Positions 23,206 through 34,711 of a stretch of DNA of 64,000 nucleotides are shown one piece after another. Position numbers and translations under genes: made by a program. Position 1 is the first letter of the stretch. Each line of letters opens with the position of its first letter. The stretch covers positions 40,040,025 to 40,104,024 of the forward strand of contig CATQJL010000316.1 in the NCBI GenBank assembly GCA_958299035.1. The letters run 5' to 3'. Source of the stretch: Cylicocyclus nassatus. Its lineage: Eukaryota; Nematoda; Chromadorea; Rhabditida; Strongylidae. The notes below the pieces were generated by a model. That model ran no database searches. It saw nothing but the letters and a program-made list of their open reading frames with translations, and was not told the origin of the DNA.

Positions 23206-23285
23206 TTGCGGGATTGTCGGGATCCGCGGGATTCGCGACTTGGCGGGATTTGCGGGATTCGCGGGATTTGCGGGATAAGCGGGAT
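23206..23285. repeat. GCGGGATTY low-complexity run (mirror at 26717-26796)
   Basis: Irregular repetition of GCGGGATTTGCGGGATTC on the + strand in the left arm and its complement in the right arm. Similar words (CGCGTGATTCCGCGG) occur in the spacer near 25060-25150. Confidence 0.7.
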
Positions 23286-25927
23286 TTAGCTATAACTTCT
23301 TTTAAAACAGCTTTATTTGTAATCTGCGTGAAGATTTGGCTTTAGCTTGATAAGACGAATCTTCTGGTATACAATATGTCCGTAATTCATTGTGAAATGG
23401 TAGACATATGGTGATACCTTGTTGTTTTCTATGTTAAGGCTTTTGTGAACATCTATCACCGTGTAAATCGCGAATAGGAGGTTCTGGTACGAAGTTCCCA
23501 TTATCGAAAACTATCGCAAAAAAATGGGCAGTTTTTATTTACCCTTATCACCGAAATAAGCATTTCATCATTTATCACTGATAATATCATATTTTTGGAT
23601 TATTTTTGGCACATGGTAAGAAAAGTAGTGTAAGAGACGCTATGTGAATTTCTATCGCTCTTTCTCTCATTATAAGTGATCTACAGGATTTCCTAGTTCT
23701 ATTTTTCGGTCAATTGGTAGATCCCTCGCTGCAGCAATCGATCGATTTCTCATCGGCACATGCCATTGCTGCCATTTCTTATCGTCGACTCTAAAAATCG
23801 TGACGACGGTCTGCAGTGCGGCCAGTGCGCGCCGCACGGCACTGCCGCTTTATCGTAGGGCAATCTTGCTTGTCAGCAGTGTAGGCTCCCTGCGGTAGCC
23901 ATGAAAGTTCCTGCAAGCAAAAAAGATGCAAAAAGAAAAAGAAAAACCACAAGAACTCACCTTCTCCACGTAATTTGGGCGAATCACTAGGCAGCAGTGC
24001 CGTGCGGCGCGCACTGGCCGCACTGCAGACCGTCGTCACGATTTTTAGAGTCGACGATACCTGAAATGGCATTTTCGCTTCAACTCGCGTCACGCCGAAG
24101 CCTGGGCTGAAATCCTGCACCTATATGGAAGATGAACGTGGGAATCGATCGCGTGAATTTAAGCCGTCTTGTTATCATTGATATCACCATTTTATCATTT
24201 ATCACTGATGATATCACAAAATTGGATCATTTTTGACATACAGTGAGGAATGTACTTTAGGAAACGCTGTGCGAGTTTTTACCGCTCTATCTCTTATAGA
24301 ATGTGATCTACAGGCTTTTTCGGTTTAATTGCGCATTCGGTGCAGTAGATAGATGCTCTTTCAAAAAAATTCACCGCTCTATAAATGTGAATGAACGGAG
24401 TCGCCTGTCAATAGGAGTTTCAAAGATGAGCTGAACACTTCGGTTTTCTGCGCATGACATACAAATCCAGATCCACAAAGTTGATCGATCTAAGGTGCGA
24501 AACGGCGCAAACGCGTGTTCGAGCATCTTTCCATCAGAGCCCACACGCCCGCGAACGATGCGCGTACATAGGCTGTTGCCTCCCTATCGAAGTCTTTTTG
24601 AATTCTTTCATGCTCTACTCTATTTCTTGCTATCTATAGTAAGTTTCAACTCAGTTTAGGTGGAAATTGGATTGGCGGGAGTCCGCTTCGCAGAGATTCG
24701 CGCCACTTTGTAGTCTGTGTCTCTTCATTCTAATCTATCTCGCTGAGCACGATACTTTTTTCGGATTCAGAATACATTCATTCCGAAGGAAGTTATGACA
24801 AATAGAACTTAAAAACGCGTGATTTTTCCAGAATTCACCAACGGTTATGTTACTTTCTGGAAAGAAATCCGCAGCTATACTTTAGTGCGCTATAATTTAC
24901 AAGAACCGTACTATCGAATATTACTTATCAGTATCCTTTATGTTAGATAGGCGCTGCGTTACATCCTCGCAAACAGACCTCCGCAGAAGAATTTGAGAAA
25001 ACTGGAAACGGAATCGGATTCAGAATTTATTCATTCTGAATGGATTATGGCGTTGTGTAGTTTGCGTGATTCGCGTGATTCCGCGGAAATCCCGGAATGT
25101 CGCAAAACTCCCAGAACGTTGCGGACTTTCGCAAAACCCCCGGAATTTCACGACATACAAAGAAAATCTGCATTTTTGTGAGCTGTTGTAAAGTCTTTCA
25201 ACCAGGAGCAGGCGAAACATTCCAAGTGGAGCAGCGCATCCGCACCGGCACCGGCTCAGCGAGATAGATTAGAATGAAGAGACACAGACTACAAAGTGGC
25301 GCGAATCTCTGCGAAGCGGACTCCCGCCAATCCAATTTCCACCTAAACTGAGTTGAAACTTACTATAGATAGCAAGAAATAGAGTAGAGCATGAAAGAAT
25401 TCAAAAAGACTTCGATAGGGAGGCAACAGCCTATGTACGCGCATCGTTCGCGGGCGTGTGGGCTCTGATGGAAAGATGCTCGAACACGCGTTTGCGCCGT
25501 TTCGCACCTTAGATCGATCAACTTTGTGGATCTGGATTTGTATGTCATGCGCAGAAAACCGAAGTGTTCAGCTCATCTTTGAAACTCCTATTGACAGGCG
25601 ACTCCGTTCATTCACATTTATAGAGCGGTGAATTTTTTTGAAAGAGCATCTATCTACTGCACCGAATGCGCAATTAAACCGAAAAAGCCTGTAGATCACA
25701 TTCTATAAGAGATAGAGCGGTAAAAACTCGCACAGCGTTTCCTAAAGTACATTCCTCACTGTATGTCAAAAATGATCCAATTTTGTGATATCATCAGTGA
25801 TAAATGATAAAATGGTGATATCAATGATAACAAGACGGCTTAAATTCACGCGATCGATTCCCACGTTCATCTTCCATATAGGTGCAGGATTTCAGCCCAG
25901 GCTTCGGCGTGACGCGAGTTGAAGCGA

Positions 25928-26236
25928 AAATGCCATTTCAGGTATCGTCGACTCTAAAAATCGTGACGACGGTCTGCAGTGCGGCCAGTGCGCGCCGCAC
26001 GGCACTGCTGCCTAGTGATTCGCCCAAATTACGTGGAGAAGGTGAGTTCTTGTGGTTTTTCTTTTTCTTTTTGCATCTTTTTTGCTTGCAGGAACTTTCA
26101 TGGCTACCGCAGGGAGCCTACACTGCTGACAAGCAAGATTGCCCTACGATAAAGCGGCAGTGCCGTGCGGCGCGCACTGGCCGCACTGCAGACCGTCGTC
26201 ACGATTTTTAGAGTCGACGATAAGAAATGGCAGCAA
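25928..26236. repeat. Nested hairpin with exon-intron-like core (mirror at 23766-24074)
   Basis: ATCGTCGACTCTAAAAATCG through GGCACTGC (25943-26009) is inverted at 26158-26224. Between them lies an intron-like stretch, GTGAGT...TTGCAG (about 26041-26090), with a long pyrimidine tract, flanked by coding-like sequence (SDSPKLRGE before it, ELSWLPQGAYTADKQDCPT after it). On the left, a segment bounded by ATAG and GT (25881-25939) reads DFSPGFGVTRVEAKMPFQ. No family recognised. Confidence 0.5.
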
Positions 26237-26874
26237 TGGCATGTGCCGATGAGAAATCGATCGATTGCTGCAGCGAGGGATCTACCAATTGACCGAAAAA
26301 TAGAACTAGGAAATCCTGTAGATCACTTATAATGAGAGAAAGAGCGATAGAAATTCACATAGCGTCTCTTACACTACTTTTCTTACCATGTGCCAAAAAT
26401 AATCCAAAAATATGATATTATCAGTGATAAATGATGAAATGCTTATTTCGGTGATAAGGGTAAATAAAAACTGCCCATTTTTTTGCGATAGTTTTCGATA
26501 ATGGGAACTTCGTACCAGAACCTCCTATTCGCGATTTACACGGTGATAGATGTTCACAAAAGCCTTAACATAGAAAACAACAAGGTATCACCATATGTCT
26601 ACCATTTCACAATGAATTACGGACATATTGTATACCAGAAGATTCGTCTTATCAAGCTAAAGCCAAATCTTCACGCAGATTACAAATAAAGCTGTTTTAA
26701 AAGAAGTTATAGCTAAATCCCGCTTATCCCGCAAATCCCGCGAATCCCGCAAATCCCGCCAAGTCGCGAATCCCGCGGATCCCGACAATCCCGCAATTTT
26801 GGACAAATTCTACCGCTGCAACTGTAGCTTAGTTAGCTTACCACACTCTTGCTCATTATAAAGTACTGCATAGT

Positions 26875-27115
26875 GAGTTTACCTGCAAAAATTCGCTCCA
26901 TAGAAACCTTTCCTTGAGCATGGCTGCATTTTTGCACTTTGGATTCGGGGCTTGAAATTTCATCACTAGCAATTATTTCATCAAAAATAAGCATTGGATA
27001 GAGCAGGAAAAGTGCTTTAAAATGGTATTTATAGTAAAGCGATGAGTGCAAAACTCTGAAAAAATAGCTGTGTTAAGTCAATGCAATCAAAAATCGGACA
27101 GAGCTTTCGAACCAG
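26875..27115. repeat. Dispersed repeat shared with 50250-50515
   Basis: Direct-orientation similarity: TTGAAATTTC, AATAAGCA(T/C)TGGA and AATCGGACAGA(G/A)CTTT occur in order at both sites. Non-coding. The palindrome's right arm ends within or at the edge of this repeat. Confidence 0.5.
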
Positions 27116-27169
27116 TCTACAACCATAGAAGAGATAGGAGAGTGTGGAGTTAAATATTTACTGTGTTAG

Positions 27170-27539
27170 CAGTGGCGTACCCAGGATTTCGGCTCGGGGG
27201 GGGGGGGGGGCGCGACAAAAAATTTTTTCTAAAGAAGGTGCGTGGCGTTAGCCACGCACTCCGAAAAATTTTTTGGGGTGCTTCTCAAAATTTTTCCGGG
27301 TCCCCGGCCCCTAAATCTGGAAAAAGGGGGCGTGGCGTCAGCCACGCCCCCGAAAAAAAATTTTTTATAAGGCTAAAATGAATTTTTAAATAATTTTAAA
27401 AACTATTTTAATTATTTACAAGTAAAAACAAGTCACTTGCACATTTTTATAACCCATGTAAGTAACTTTCAAAAATTTCGCGACTCGTTCTCGGGGGGGG
27501 GGGGGGGCGCGCCCCCGCCCCCCCCTCGGTACGCCACTG
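27170..27539. mobile_element. hAT-type MITE with 8-bp target duplication
   Basis: Ends CAGTGGCGTACCCAGG and GTACGCCACTG, flanked exactly by TGTGTTAG (27162-27169 and 27540-27547). An 8-bp duplication and CAGTGGCGTA termini fit hAT elements. The interior has two poly-G runs and two GTGGCGTTAGCCACG-type hairpins. No transposase. A partial relative sits at 41626-41806. Confidence 0.9.
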
Positions 27540-27547
27540 TGTGTTAG

Positions 27548-28850
27548 GTATACGCCTGCGGTAAATTTTGGGATATTTTGGTATTGATGTGATACAAGAT
27601 TTTTTGCAAATTATTTTGGCTACCCTCATATCTCAGCTTCGTACCTTACGAAGCAATTCAGACGGACTTTTCGGACCATCATTTAGAGCTTGCCTTGCTC
27701 TGTCGAATGGTAACCGAAGCCATACTGGCTAAGGGAGAGATACAGGAAAGCGATGGTTTCGGCAAAATCGGAGAAATAAATTATGAGACAATTCAGAATA
27801 TAGTAAGGATTAAGTGCAGAACACATTTTTAAGTTTTATGAAATCTTACATGAATCAGTTTAAAAATGCATAAAATCAATCTGAGCCGAGTTGCCACTCT
27901 CAGAGCACTAATCTGAAAAAACTTAAGCACACTCTTCATGCACAATTTTTTCATATAGCTTCCATACTTTGTTCTCATTCCGCGTTGCGCGTAGACACAT
28001 CGAAGTTGTATTGCAAACGAATCGTTATTCATTTCTTAGTAATTGGAATGCGAAAAAGCTTGCAACGTTTCAACAACATAATTTTTCTGAATTAATGTTC
28101 GTATTTTGCTCCTCCTCTAGCCTTGTTTGTTTACCGAAATTCCGTGTTTGAATGTGTTCTAGTCTTCTACTTGTACTTGTGGTGGGTCCAGGACACTTGT
28201 AGAATAGCATTCATTAGTAGACCGGATATGAATAAGAACAGGCGATAAGACGAGACGAACAAACGAATTAGCTAACAGGGAGCGCCTTATATAGCGCTCA
28301 GATCCCGCGCATAGATCAATACAACACCAATAGATCCTACAGCAATAACCTGGCATCAATAATGCGCAGGTATAAGGGTATGAGAACCTTTGTAAGCCAG
28401 ATAGTGAAGAAGGAAGAAAGATATCTGAAGCAGCGAGATATGGCGCTTCCCCTCTCAGATCCCTTCCCCTCCCCGCGGGGATGTACGTGCTTTCGGGCCT
28501 AAGAATTAACTTCAAAAGATATAAAATACAAGTCTGTAATCAGCATTAAAAGTCGCATTTGGGCGTAATAGTGAATCAAAATTTCACACTGTATTAGCGG
28601 AAAAAATTGACTTTTTGTAGAAAATACTCACTTGTCATCGTGAACTTTTGAAGTTTCATTTTTTTAAAATGAAACCTGTTTTTTTCGGAGTTAATTTTTT
28701 CTTAGAATTGAGGGCACGTTTTAAGTAATTCAACCAAATTACAGCTGATAATCGTAGAAAAACATCTGAAGGCTTGTGTTAAAGTGTAATTTGCAGTTCG
28801 TCTTCTCATAACTTATGTTAGTTCTTAATTGGGAATTTTGTGAGAATTCC
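27548..28850. other. Intergenic, nothing recognised
   Basis: No gene or RNA that I can support on either strand. Splice-like sites and short ORFs near 28159-28515 lack a recognisable domain. Confidence 0.4.
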
Positions 28851-28859
28851 TAGAAATGG

Positions 28860-29225
28860 ACAATGAATCTGTGTCGGCAACACTTTCGAGGTTGCATACT
28901 ACAGCTGAAGTTCATCACGACTTAACTTAGTCAACTTTACCCCTGATTGACACTATTCGCTACTTTCAAATTTGAATGAAATTCCAAAAATCCCGGTGAA
29001 GTTCCACTCAAACCCCTTCATGCATCACTGAACCTGAGATTCCTCCATTGCTAATGATGTTTTTCAAAATTTCACTTCATCTGAAATACTTTCTTGTTCT
29101 TTGTTGAGAATTTAGCTAAAATAGTGAGAAAAAGCTGTTTATTTATACCGTAGGCGCACAATGAAAAATGCGATTTTCACAGCTGATTCCAAATCTGTAT
29201 TTCACATTTTTCAAAGCTACTTCTA
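28860..29225. repeat. Diverged dispersed repeat, copy 1 (copy 2 at 35480-35900)
   Basis: Shared words in the same order at both sites: TTTCAAGGTTG/TTTCGAGGTTG, ACTTAGTTAAC/ACTTAGTCAAC, TGTTTAT(T/C)TAT and, after the MITE, AAGGGTTTGTTTCT. Copy 1 is split by the 29226-29689 MITE. Non-coding. Confidence 0.5.
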
Positions 29226-29689
29226 ACAAGGGAATGGTCAGAAATCGAACTGGCCAATTTATACAAGATGCATACCATTGAATGCAGCATAAAACGCTGA
29301 CTTCAGATCTATTCCTTAGCTGCTTATCAGTTTTGTAGACGAAGATATGAACCTTTTATTGCTAAAAAAATTGCATATAAAGACACAATATTGACAGACA
29401 CAGACACAAATGCACAATATTGCCCATTTAGCTCACGTTTGGGTACAGGTTAGACAAAGCGATCTTGCTGCATGTCTTGGCCTAGCATTTAGCCGGACAT
29501 GGCTTGCACGACCACATTTGGACCTTGCTCGCATTTCTTAGCAATATGATGGCTCATAATGGCCTATAACTTCTTCCACAAAATTGATAAGCAGATAAGG
29601 ATGACAGATTCAAAGTTAGCGTTTTATGCTGCATCTGTGGTATGCAGCTTGTGTGGATTAGCCGCTTCGACCTTTGTCCATTCCCTTGT
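29226..29689. mobile_element. Palindromic MITE, ACAAGGGAATGG termini, copy 1
   Basis: Begins ACAAGGGAATGGTCAGAAAT and ends CCATTCCCTTGT. Arms of ~110 bp include AAAACGCTGACTT against AAGTTAGCGTTTT. It interrupts a repeat that is uninterrupted at 35.8 kb. A second copy lies at 34264-34711. Non-coding, superfamily not assigned. Confidence 0.75.
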
Positions 29690-31258
29690 AAGCAGAATTA
29701 TAAGGGTTTGTTTCTGATGGATGTCTTTGCCAATTTTTATAGATCCTGAATTTCCCTTTAGATTTTGTTTCATTGATAAAGCGGGAAGTGCAGTCTGCAC
29801 CATAGGTGGGATAGGGGGAGCGGACCCTCTCCAGGTGAAAGGGGTCTCTGCTACTGCCACCTTGTAAGGTGAAGGGGGTAAGTGGGCCCTGAAAAAATGC
29901 CCCAAAAAGTTACATACCATTCGAAAGCTGCGATCATGTTGAATCGATGTAGACCATCTATTTTTTGGGCTTCTGTGCCGCGAAATATGAGGGAATTTAT
30001 GTACTGCATATATCAACTGGTTTTTTGTCCTCACTTTCTGCCCTCCAAATGAATGCTACGGGAACGTCGACGGTCTAGTTTGTTAATGGATACTTGCTCT
30101 GTAACTTAGATATATAATCAGCAGTGATTAGGTCTTCGTTTAGCAGAAATTTGCTCTTGAAAATGGACATGATTTCGGATAAAATGCAGTGTATCTTTCC
30201 GTAGAGGGGGCTAGAGGGGAGTCGGATCTCCTTTTCCTGAGCTTTCGAATGGTATTTAGATTGCTGGGAGGAAAAACTTTCCAGTTTTTAAAACTGGGGT
30301 GGAGATATTTAATATTAGCTTGCTCCACCCGGCTTCCCCAATGTATTGGCTTTTATCGGTTACCGGAGCAAGTGCTTTTAAAGCCGGTAAGCAAAAGAGC
30401 TTTAAACTAAATCATTCGAAAGCTGAGATTTTGGAGGGTCGACGTAGATCGTCGACTTTTTTAGGTCTTCTGTGCCGCGAGATATGAGGGATTTTATGCA
30501 CTTCATATATCAACTGATTTTGTGTCCTCATTTCATCGAAAGTATCACTCGCACTTGTTGTCAAGGTGGTGCCGCTAATTGATAGGAAATGTGCATGCAC
30601 TGCGAAAATGTAATAAACCTTTAAGTGACATGTCCTCGGTGCTTATCGCAACTATTACTCAATTGTTATCAAAGTGGTGCCGCTGAATGATAGGTGTCCA
30701 CGCAATGTAAAAAATGTAAACAACAGCTTTTGAGTGATACATTATTAAACGCTTATCATGATTCCTTGAGTAAAAACTTTTAGTGGAAGAGTGGCTGATA
30801 AGCAATGCTTGCAGTTCTCTTTATTTTCATGGAAGTCATGGTCTTACTCAACTTTCTGTCTGATATTGATTTTGATAATAATAGCAATTAAATAGTTATG
30901 TTTTTGAGAAATTATGCAAAACAGCTTTGACAAGCACTTTGCTGAAACCCCTGAGGACACAATGAACTTTTTAGAAAGCTTAGTTGAGAAGAAAAAGAAA
31001 GTGAGTCTCTTACAGAGTACCATTTTCTTATTTTTTTCAATATCTTTGTTTAGAAAATAGCGAGACTCGTAAAGGACATAGTGCTCACAAGAAAACACCG
31101 CCCTTGAAATAGCATGGCGATGATGCCTTCGAGGCGGCTGAACACAAAAATGAAGAAATAATCCTCAGTCTGCTCCTCAGAGCGAGGTAAAGAAATTTTT
31201 TATAGAAGTCGCACTGGACGGAATTGCCACTAATACTATATTATTGTATTCTGGAAAG
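29690..31258. repeat. Intergenic with direct repeats, no gene
   Basis: Two segments, ~29895-30040 and ~30410-30540, share CTTCTGTGCCGCGARATATG and CATATATCAACTG in the same order. A diverged ~110-bp tandem duplication lies at 30545-30770 (GTGGTGCCGCTRAWTGATAGG twice). No gene recognised. Confidence 0.5.
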
Positions 31259-31260
31259 TA

Positions 31261-32795
31261 TTAGGTTGTCCGGAAATCAATGTCCGTTTTGAATTTCAAC
31301 CGCAATAAGTCATACACTTTTTATTCGTAAATAGGCTTCAAAGTGCCTTTTGATAGAGCAAAGCAAGCTCTACAAGACGGCTATCTCGCTTAAAGGCAGT
31401 AGGTCGGCAGAACGAGACCCGTGGCAAAACAAGGTCACAGGGTAGGAGCCCCATGGAACCTATGGGCCAAAGTTCGATCTTTCTCTGCCACTTCTAACCC
31501 CCGAAAATTCAAAGCGAAAGCAGCGCTCATCTCCTGTCCTCTCCGAACCCACCCACCCCATGGACGAGTGAACGCGAAGCTCGTCATGGCGAAGACGCAG
31601 AGTCGTTGCGGGACCTCATGCTTATAGCATTGCGACTGGCGCTCTGACCGCGGAAGTCACTCGTCCATGGGGTGGGCGGGTTCGGAGAGGACAGGAGATG
31701 AGCGCTGCTTTCGCTTTGAAATTTCGGGGGTTAGAAGTGGCAGAGAAAGATCGAACTTTGGCCCATAGGTCCCATTATGGGGCTCCTACCCTGTGACCTT
31801 GTTTTGCCACGGGTGGAGGACATTAGGTCGCCGAAAGAGGGCGGTCCCCGCGGTCATTTGCGACAAATACGCACCCTTGTACATACGCGGACATGCGTTC
31901 CTGCACGGAATCCGCGCGGGACTCTTCCAAATTCGGCGACCTAATGCCTCCACCCTTTTGCCACGAGTCTCATTCTGCCGACCCACTGCCTTTAAGCAAC
32001 AGTCCGCCTCCAGTTTCGAGCCAAAAGCTAAAATGATTCGACTGCCCGAAAAATCGAGAAAAATCATAACTCAGTTTACAAGAGACCTACAAAAATTCTA
32101 ACTTGCTCACGTAAACACTATCCATATAAGACATCTATGTACGCCGTTGCCGTATATCTTCCTTTGTTAGGAAAAACAGGAAAACGGAAATTTTCATGCT
32201 TTTGCCAAGATGCTGTGCCGTCCCCACATATACTACTAGCCCGTAGAGGTACAAACGTAAATTTCCAGCTCTCTACAAGCTGTAGTTCTTGAGAAATATC
32301 GAATACAGTTTTCCCTAGTCAGGTGGTCCAAACTAAAACTCAAATTTCTCGGAAACCAAAGCTTGTAAAAAGCTGAAAATTTACGTTTGTACTTCTACAG
32401 AGTTGTAGTATACATCTACTTATGTGGGGACGGCACAACATCACTTCGGCAAAAGCATGAAAATTTCCGTTTTCCTGATTTCAAACAAAGGAAAAAATAC
32501 GGCAACGGCGTACATAAATGTCTTATGTGGATAGTGTTTATGTGGGCAAGTTAGAATTTTTGTAGGTCTCTTATGAAGTGAGTTATGGTTTTTCTCGATT
32601 TTTCGGGCAGTCGAATCATTTTAGCTTTTGGCTCGAAGCTCGAGGCGGATCTGAGCTGTTGCTTAAGCGAGATAGCCATCTTGTAGAGCTTGCTTTGCTC
32701 TATCGAATGGTACCTTGAAAGCTTTTCAGGAATGAAAATTGTATGACTTGTTGCGGTTGAAATTAAAAACGGACATTAATTTCCGGACAACCTAA
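31261..32795. mobile_element. Mariner-type palindromic MITE, TTAGGTTGTCCGG ends, copy 1
   Basis: Starts TTAGGTTGTCCGGAAATCAA after TA and ends TTTCCGGACAACCTAA before TA. Arms pair over several hundred bp. It carries a 598-bp TTAA-flanked insert (31394-31991) absent from the copy at 40678-41625. TTAGGTTG-type ends and TA duplication are typical of mariner elements. No transposase. Confidence 0.85.
31394..31991. mobile_element. TTAA-flanked MITE nested in the mariner MITE
   Basis: Ends AGGCAGTAGGTCGGCAGAA and TTCTGCCGACCCACTGCCT, flanked by TTAA on each side (31390-31393 and 31992-31995). Comparison with the uninterrupted 40678 copy supports a TTAA target. It has a strong internal hairpin: 31411-31595 pairs with 31660-31810 (GGTCACAGGGTAGGAGCCCC and complement). 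Confidence 0.85.
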
Positions 32796-32815
32796 TACAT
32801 GATTGGTACGTTTAA

Positions 32816-33219
32816 AGGCAGTGGATCGGCAAAACTCAACAACTCAGGATTTTAACGCGGTAAGTTTCTTATCGTCCAAGTATGAAAACAGTGCAATCCT
32901 GATTGCACAGCATGCCTTCCCTGCCGAGAAAATGGCTCTCAAACTCACACGAGCAGGCCAATCTTACACGCTCCTGGACGAGTTGGCAATTCCCCCTCAC
33001 CATTGGAGGCTGCCCTCCGCAATGCTATAACCATTAGGTCCCGCAACGACCCAGCATCATCAGCCTTGCTCCACTCGTCCAATTCCGAAAGGAAGAGAAT
33101 TGAAAACGCTCGTTTTCGCCGTTTTCAAGCTCACAAAAGTGGATTTTCGGGATCAGCGCATTGAATAACCCCAAGTAAGCGAAAATTTGCCTATGTTGAG
33201 ATTTGGCGAGCCACTGCCT
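32816..33219. mobile_element. TTAA-family MITE, copy 2
   Basis: AGGCAGTGGATCGGCAAAAC after TTAA; GGCGAGCCACTGCCT before TTGA (one change). About 400 bp, homologous over most of its length to 39394-39799 in the opposite orientation (CTCCACTCGTCCAATT, CATTGGAGGCTGCC shared). Non-coding. Confidence 0.8.
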
Positions 33220-33679
33220 TTGAACGAAAAACGAATTCAGCTCTGACCACTTTTACAAAAACTAGGAGATTTTTTCTATCGAACTGAAATCAATTTGTTT
33301 CCTAAAATTCTTTTTGGAGGTAACTTAATGGGGTGTGGCGGGGGGCTAACGAGACAACTGTTACAACATCATTCCATGCCGATCAACTTGCAATTCGGTT
33401 GTGATACTTTCCCAGCCCGAAATTTTTGAATGTGAAATGAAAATGAATGGAAATGTCGGCGGTTGAGTGGCGACGATCAAATCGCTTGAAGTCTGTCCGG
33501 GGCCTATCGGAGAAATGGTAAACTATTTCAGAAGAAAATGTGAAATTCTGACGAGGATTTCTACATTTTCAACGATAATGCCTGGAGAGGTGCCCTGCAG
33601 GACGTCCTCTTACAATTTGGAGAGCTTACAATCGTAGAAGGTCCTCGTTGCAGTATACTCGAAAGAATTGAAGCTTTAA
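33220..33679. other. Intergenic between two MITEs
   Basis: No gene or RNA recognised. Confidence 0.4.
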
Positions 33680-34067
33680 AAGCAGCTGCTCGGCAGAATG
33701 ACAACTTTGGGATATTCATCATTGTCGGCTCCCCTGGATGAGCTATGTCCAAGACTGTGCTTTGCAGCTTCAAAAGATATCAATAACCCGCCTTTCCAGA
33801 CGTGAAAAACGCTATTTAGGGCGGACCGCGTAATTGCCCTTTACAGCGCGATTGGCTCGTGGGTACGGTGGGTACTGTATCTCCGCTCACGAGCCAATCG
33901 CGCTCTAGAGGGAAATTACGCGGTCCGCCCTAAATAGCTTTTCACGTCTGGAAAAGCAGGTTATTGATATCTTTTGAAGCTGAAAGGCATAGTATTGGAC
34001 TTAGCTCAGCCAGGAGAGCCGAGAACGATGAATATCCCAAATTTGTCATTATGCCGAGGCGTTGCCT
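33680..34067. mobile_element. TTAA-family MITE, copy 3, full hairpin
   Basis: AAGCAGCTGCTCGGCAGAAT after TTAA; TTATGCCGAGGCGTTGCCT before TTAA. Almost the entire 388 bp folds back. The core, 33783-33966, is a near-perfect stem (AGGGCGGACCGCGTAATT against AATTACGCGGTCCGCCCT). Non-coding. Confidence 0.8.
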
Positions 34068-34263
34068 TTAATACTGAGATGTATTGAATATATCAATAAA
34101 TCGATTAATTTTCATGGAACTTTAACGCTTAGACACGTATTTATTGTCGCTCGGAAAGAGATTGTGCTTCTGTAAAGGCTTTTTTAAATAAATAAATGAT
34201 GTGAATAAACATAAATACCGTACTTCTTTGCAAATCTGTGAGTGTACTTGGTTTGAGGTACTC

Positions 34264-34711
34264 ACAAGGGAATGGTGAAGTCGAAGTGGCCAGACCGAAC
34301 AAGCTGTATATCATTCGATGTAGTATAAAACGCTGACTTCGAGACTGTCTTCCTTATCTGCTTATAGCTCCAGTGGACGAAGCTACAAGCGGTTTTATTA
34401 TGAAAAAATGATACATAAAAACAGCGAAATTGAGCACATTGTTGCACTTTTACTCAGCTTCTGCCTTTAAAAACTTCAAGTAAGCTAGCTGCATATTTTG
34501 GCCCAGCACTGAGGTGAACGTGGCTCTGTACGACTAAATTTTCAACTTCACGCATAATTTCTTAGCAAAATAATGGTATTTAATGGCTTATAGCTTCGTC
34601 TAAAAAAGCGATAAGCAGGTAAGGAAGACATTAAAGTCAGCGTTTCATGCTGCATCTAATGGCATGCAGCTTATCTGGATCGGCCATTTCGATTTCTGAT
34701 CATTCCCTTGT
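34264..34711. mobile_element. Palindromic MITE, ACAAGGGAATGG termini, copy 2
   Basis: Starts ACAAGGGAATGGTGAAGT and ends ATCATTCCCTTGT. Arms include AAAACGCTGACTTC against AAAGTCAGCGTTTC. Same family and length as 29226-29689. Confidence 0.75.

Larger units (their letters stand above)
23128..26874. repeat. Giant palindrome: two 1,621-bp inverted arms, 505-bp spacer
   Basis: 23128-24748 is the reverse complement of 25254-26874. Every checked pair of positions sums to 50002, so there is no net indel. The three longest arm ORFs (61, 62 and 109 codons) are identical in both arms. The spacer is 24749-25253. Each arm contains a GCGGGATT low-complexity run, a 66-bp nested hairpin pair and a diverged direct repeat (23555-23745 versus 24180-24345). 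The left arm begins two bases after the N gap. No recognisable protein domain. Confidence 0.95.

Noticed and set aside
23206..23285. CRISPR-like array (repeated GCGGGATT words)
   Set aside because: Repeats are 8-10 bp, contiguous and irregular, without unique spacers, in a eukaryotic context.
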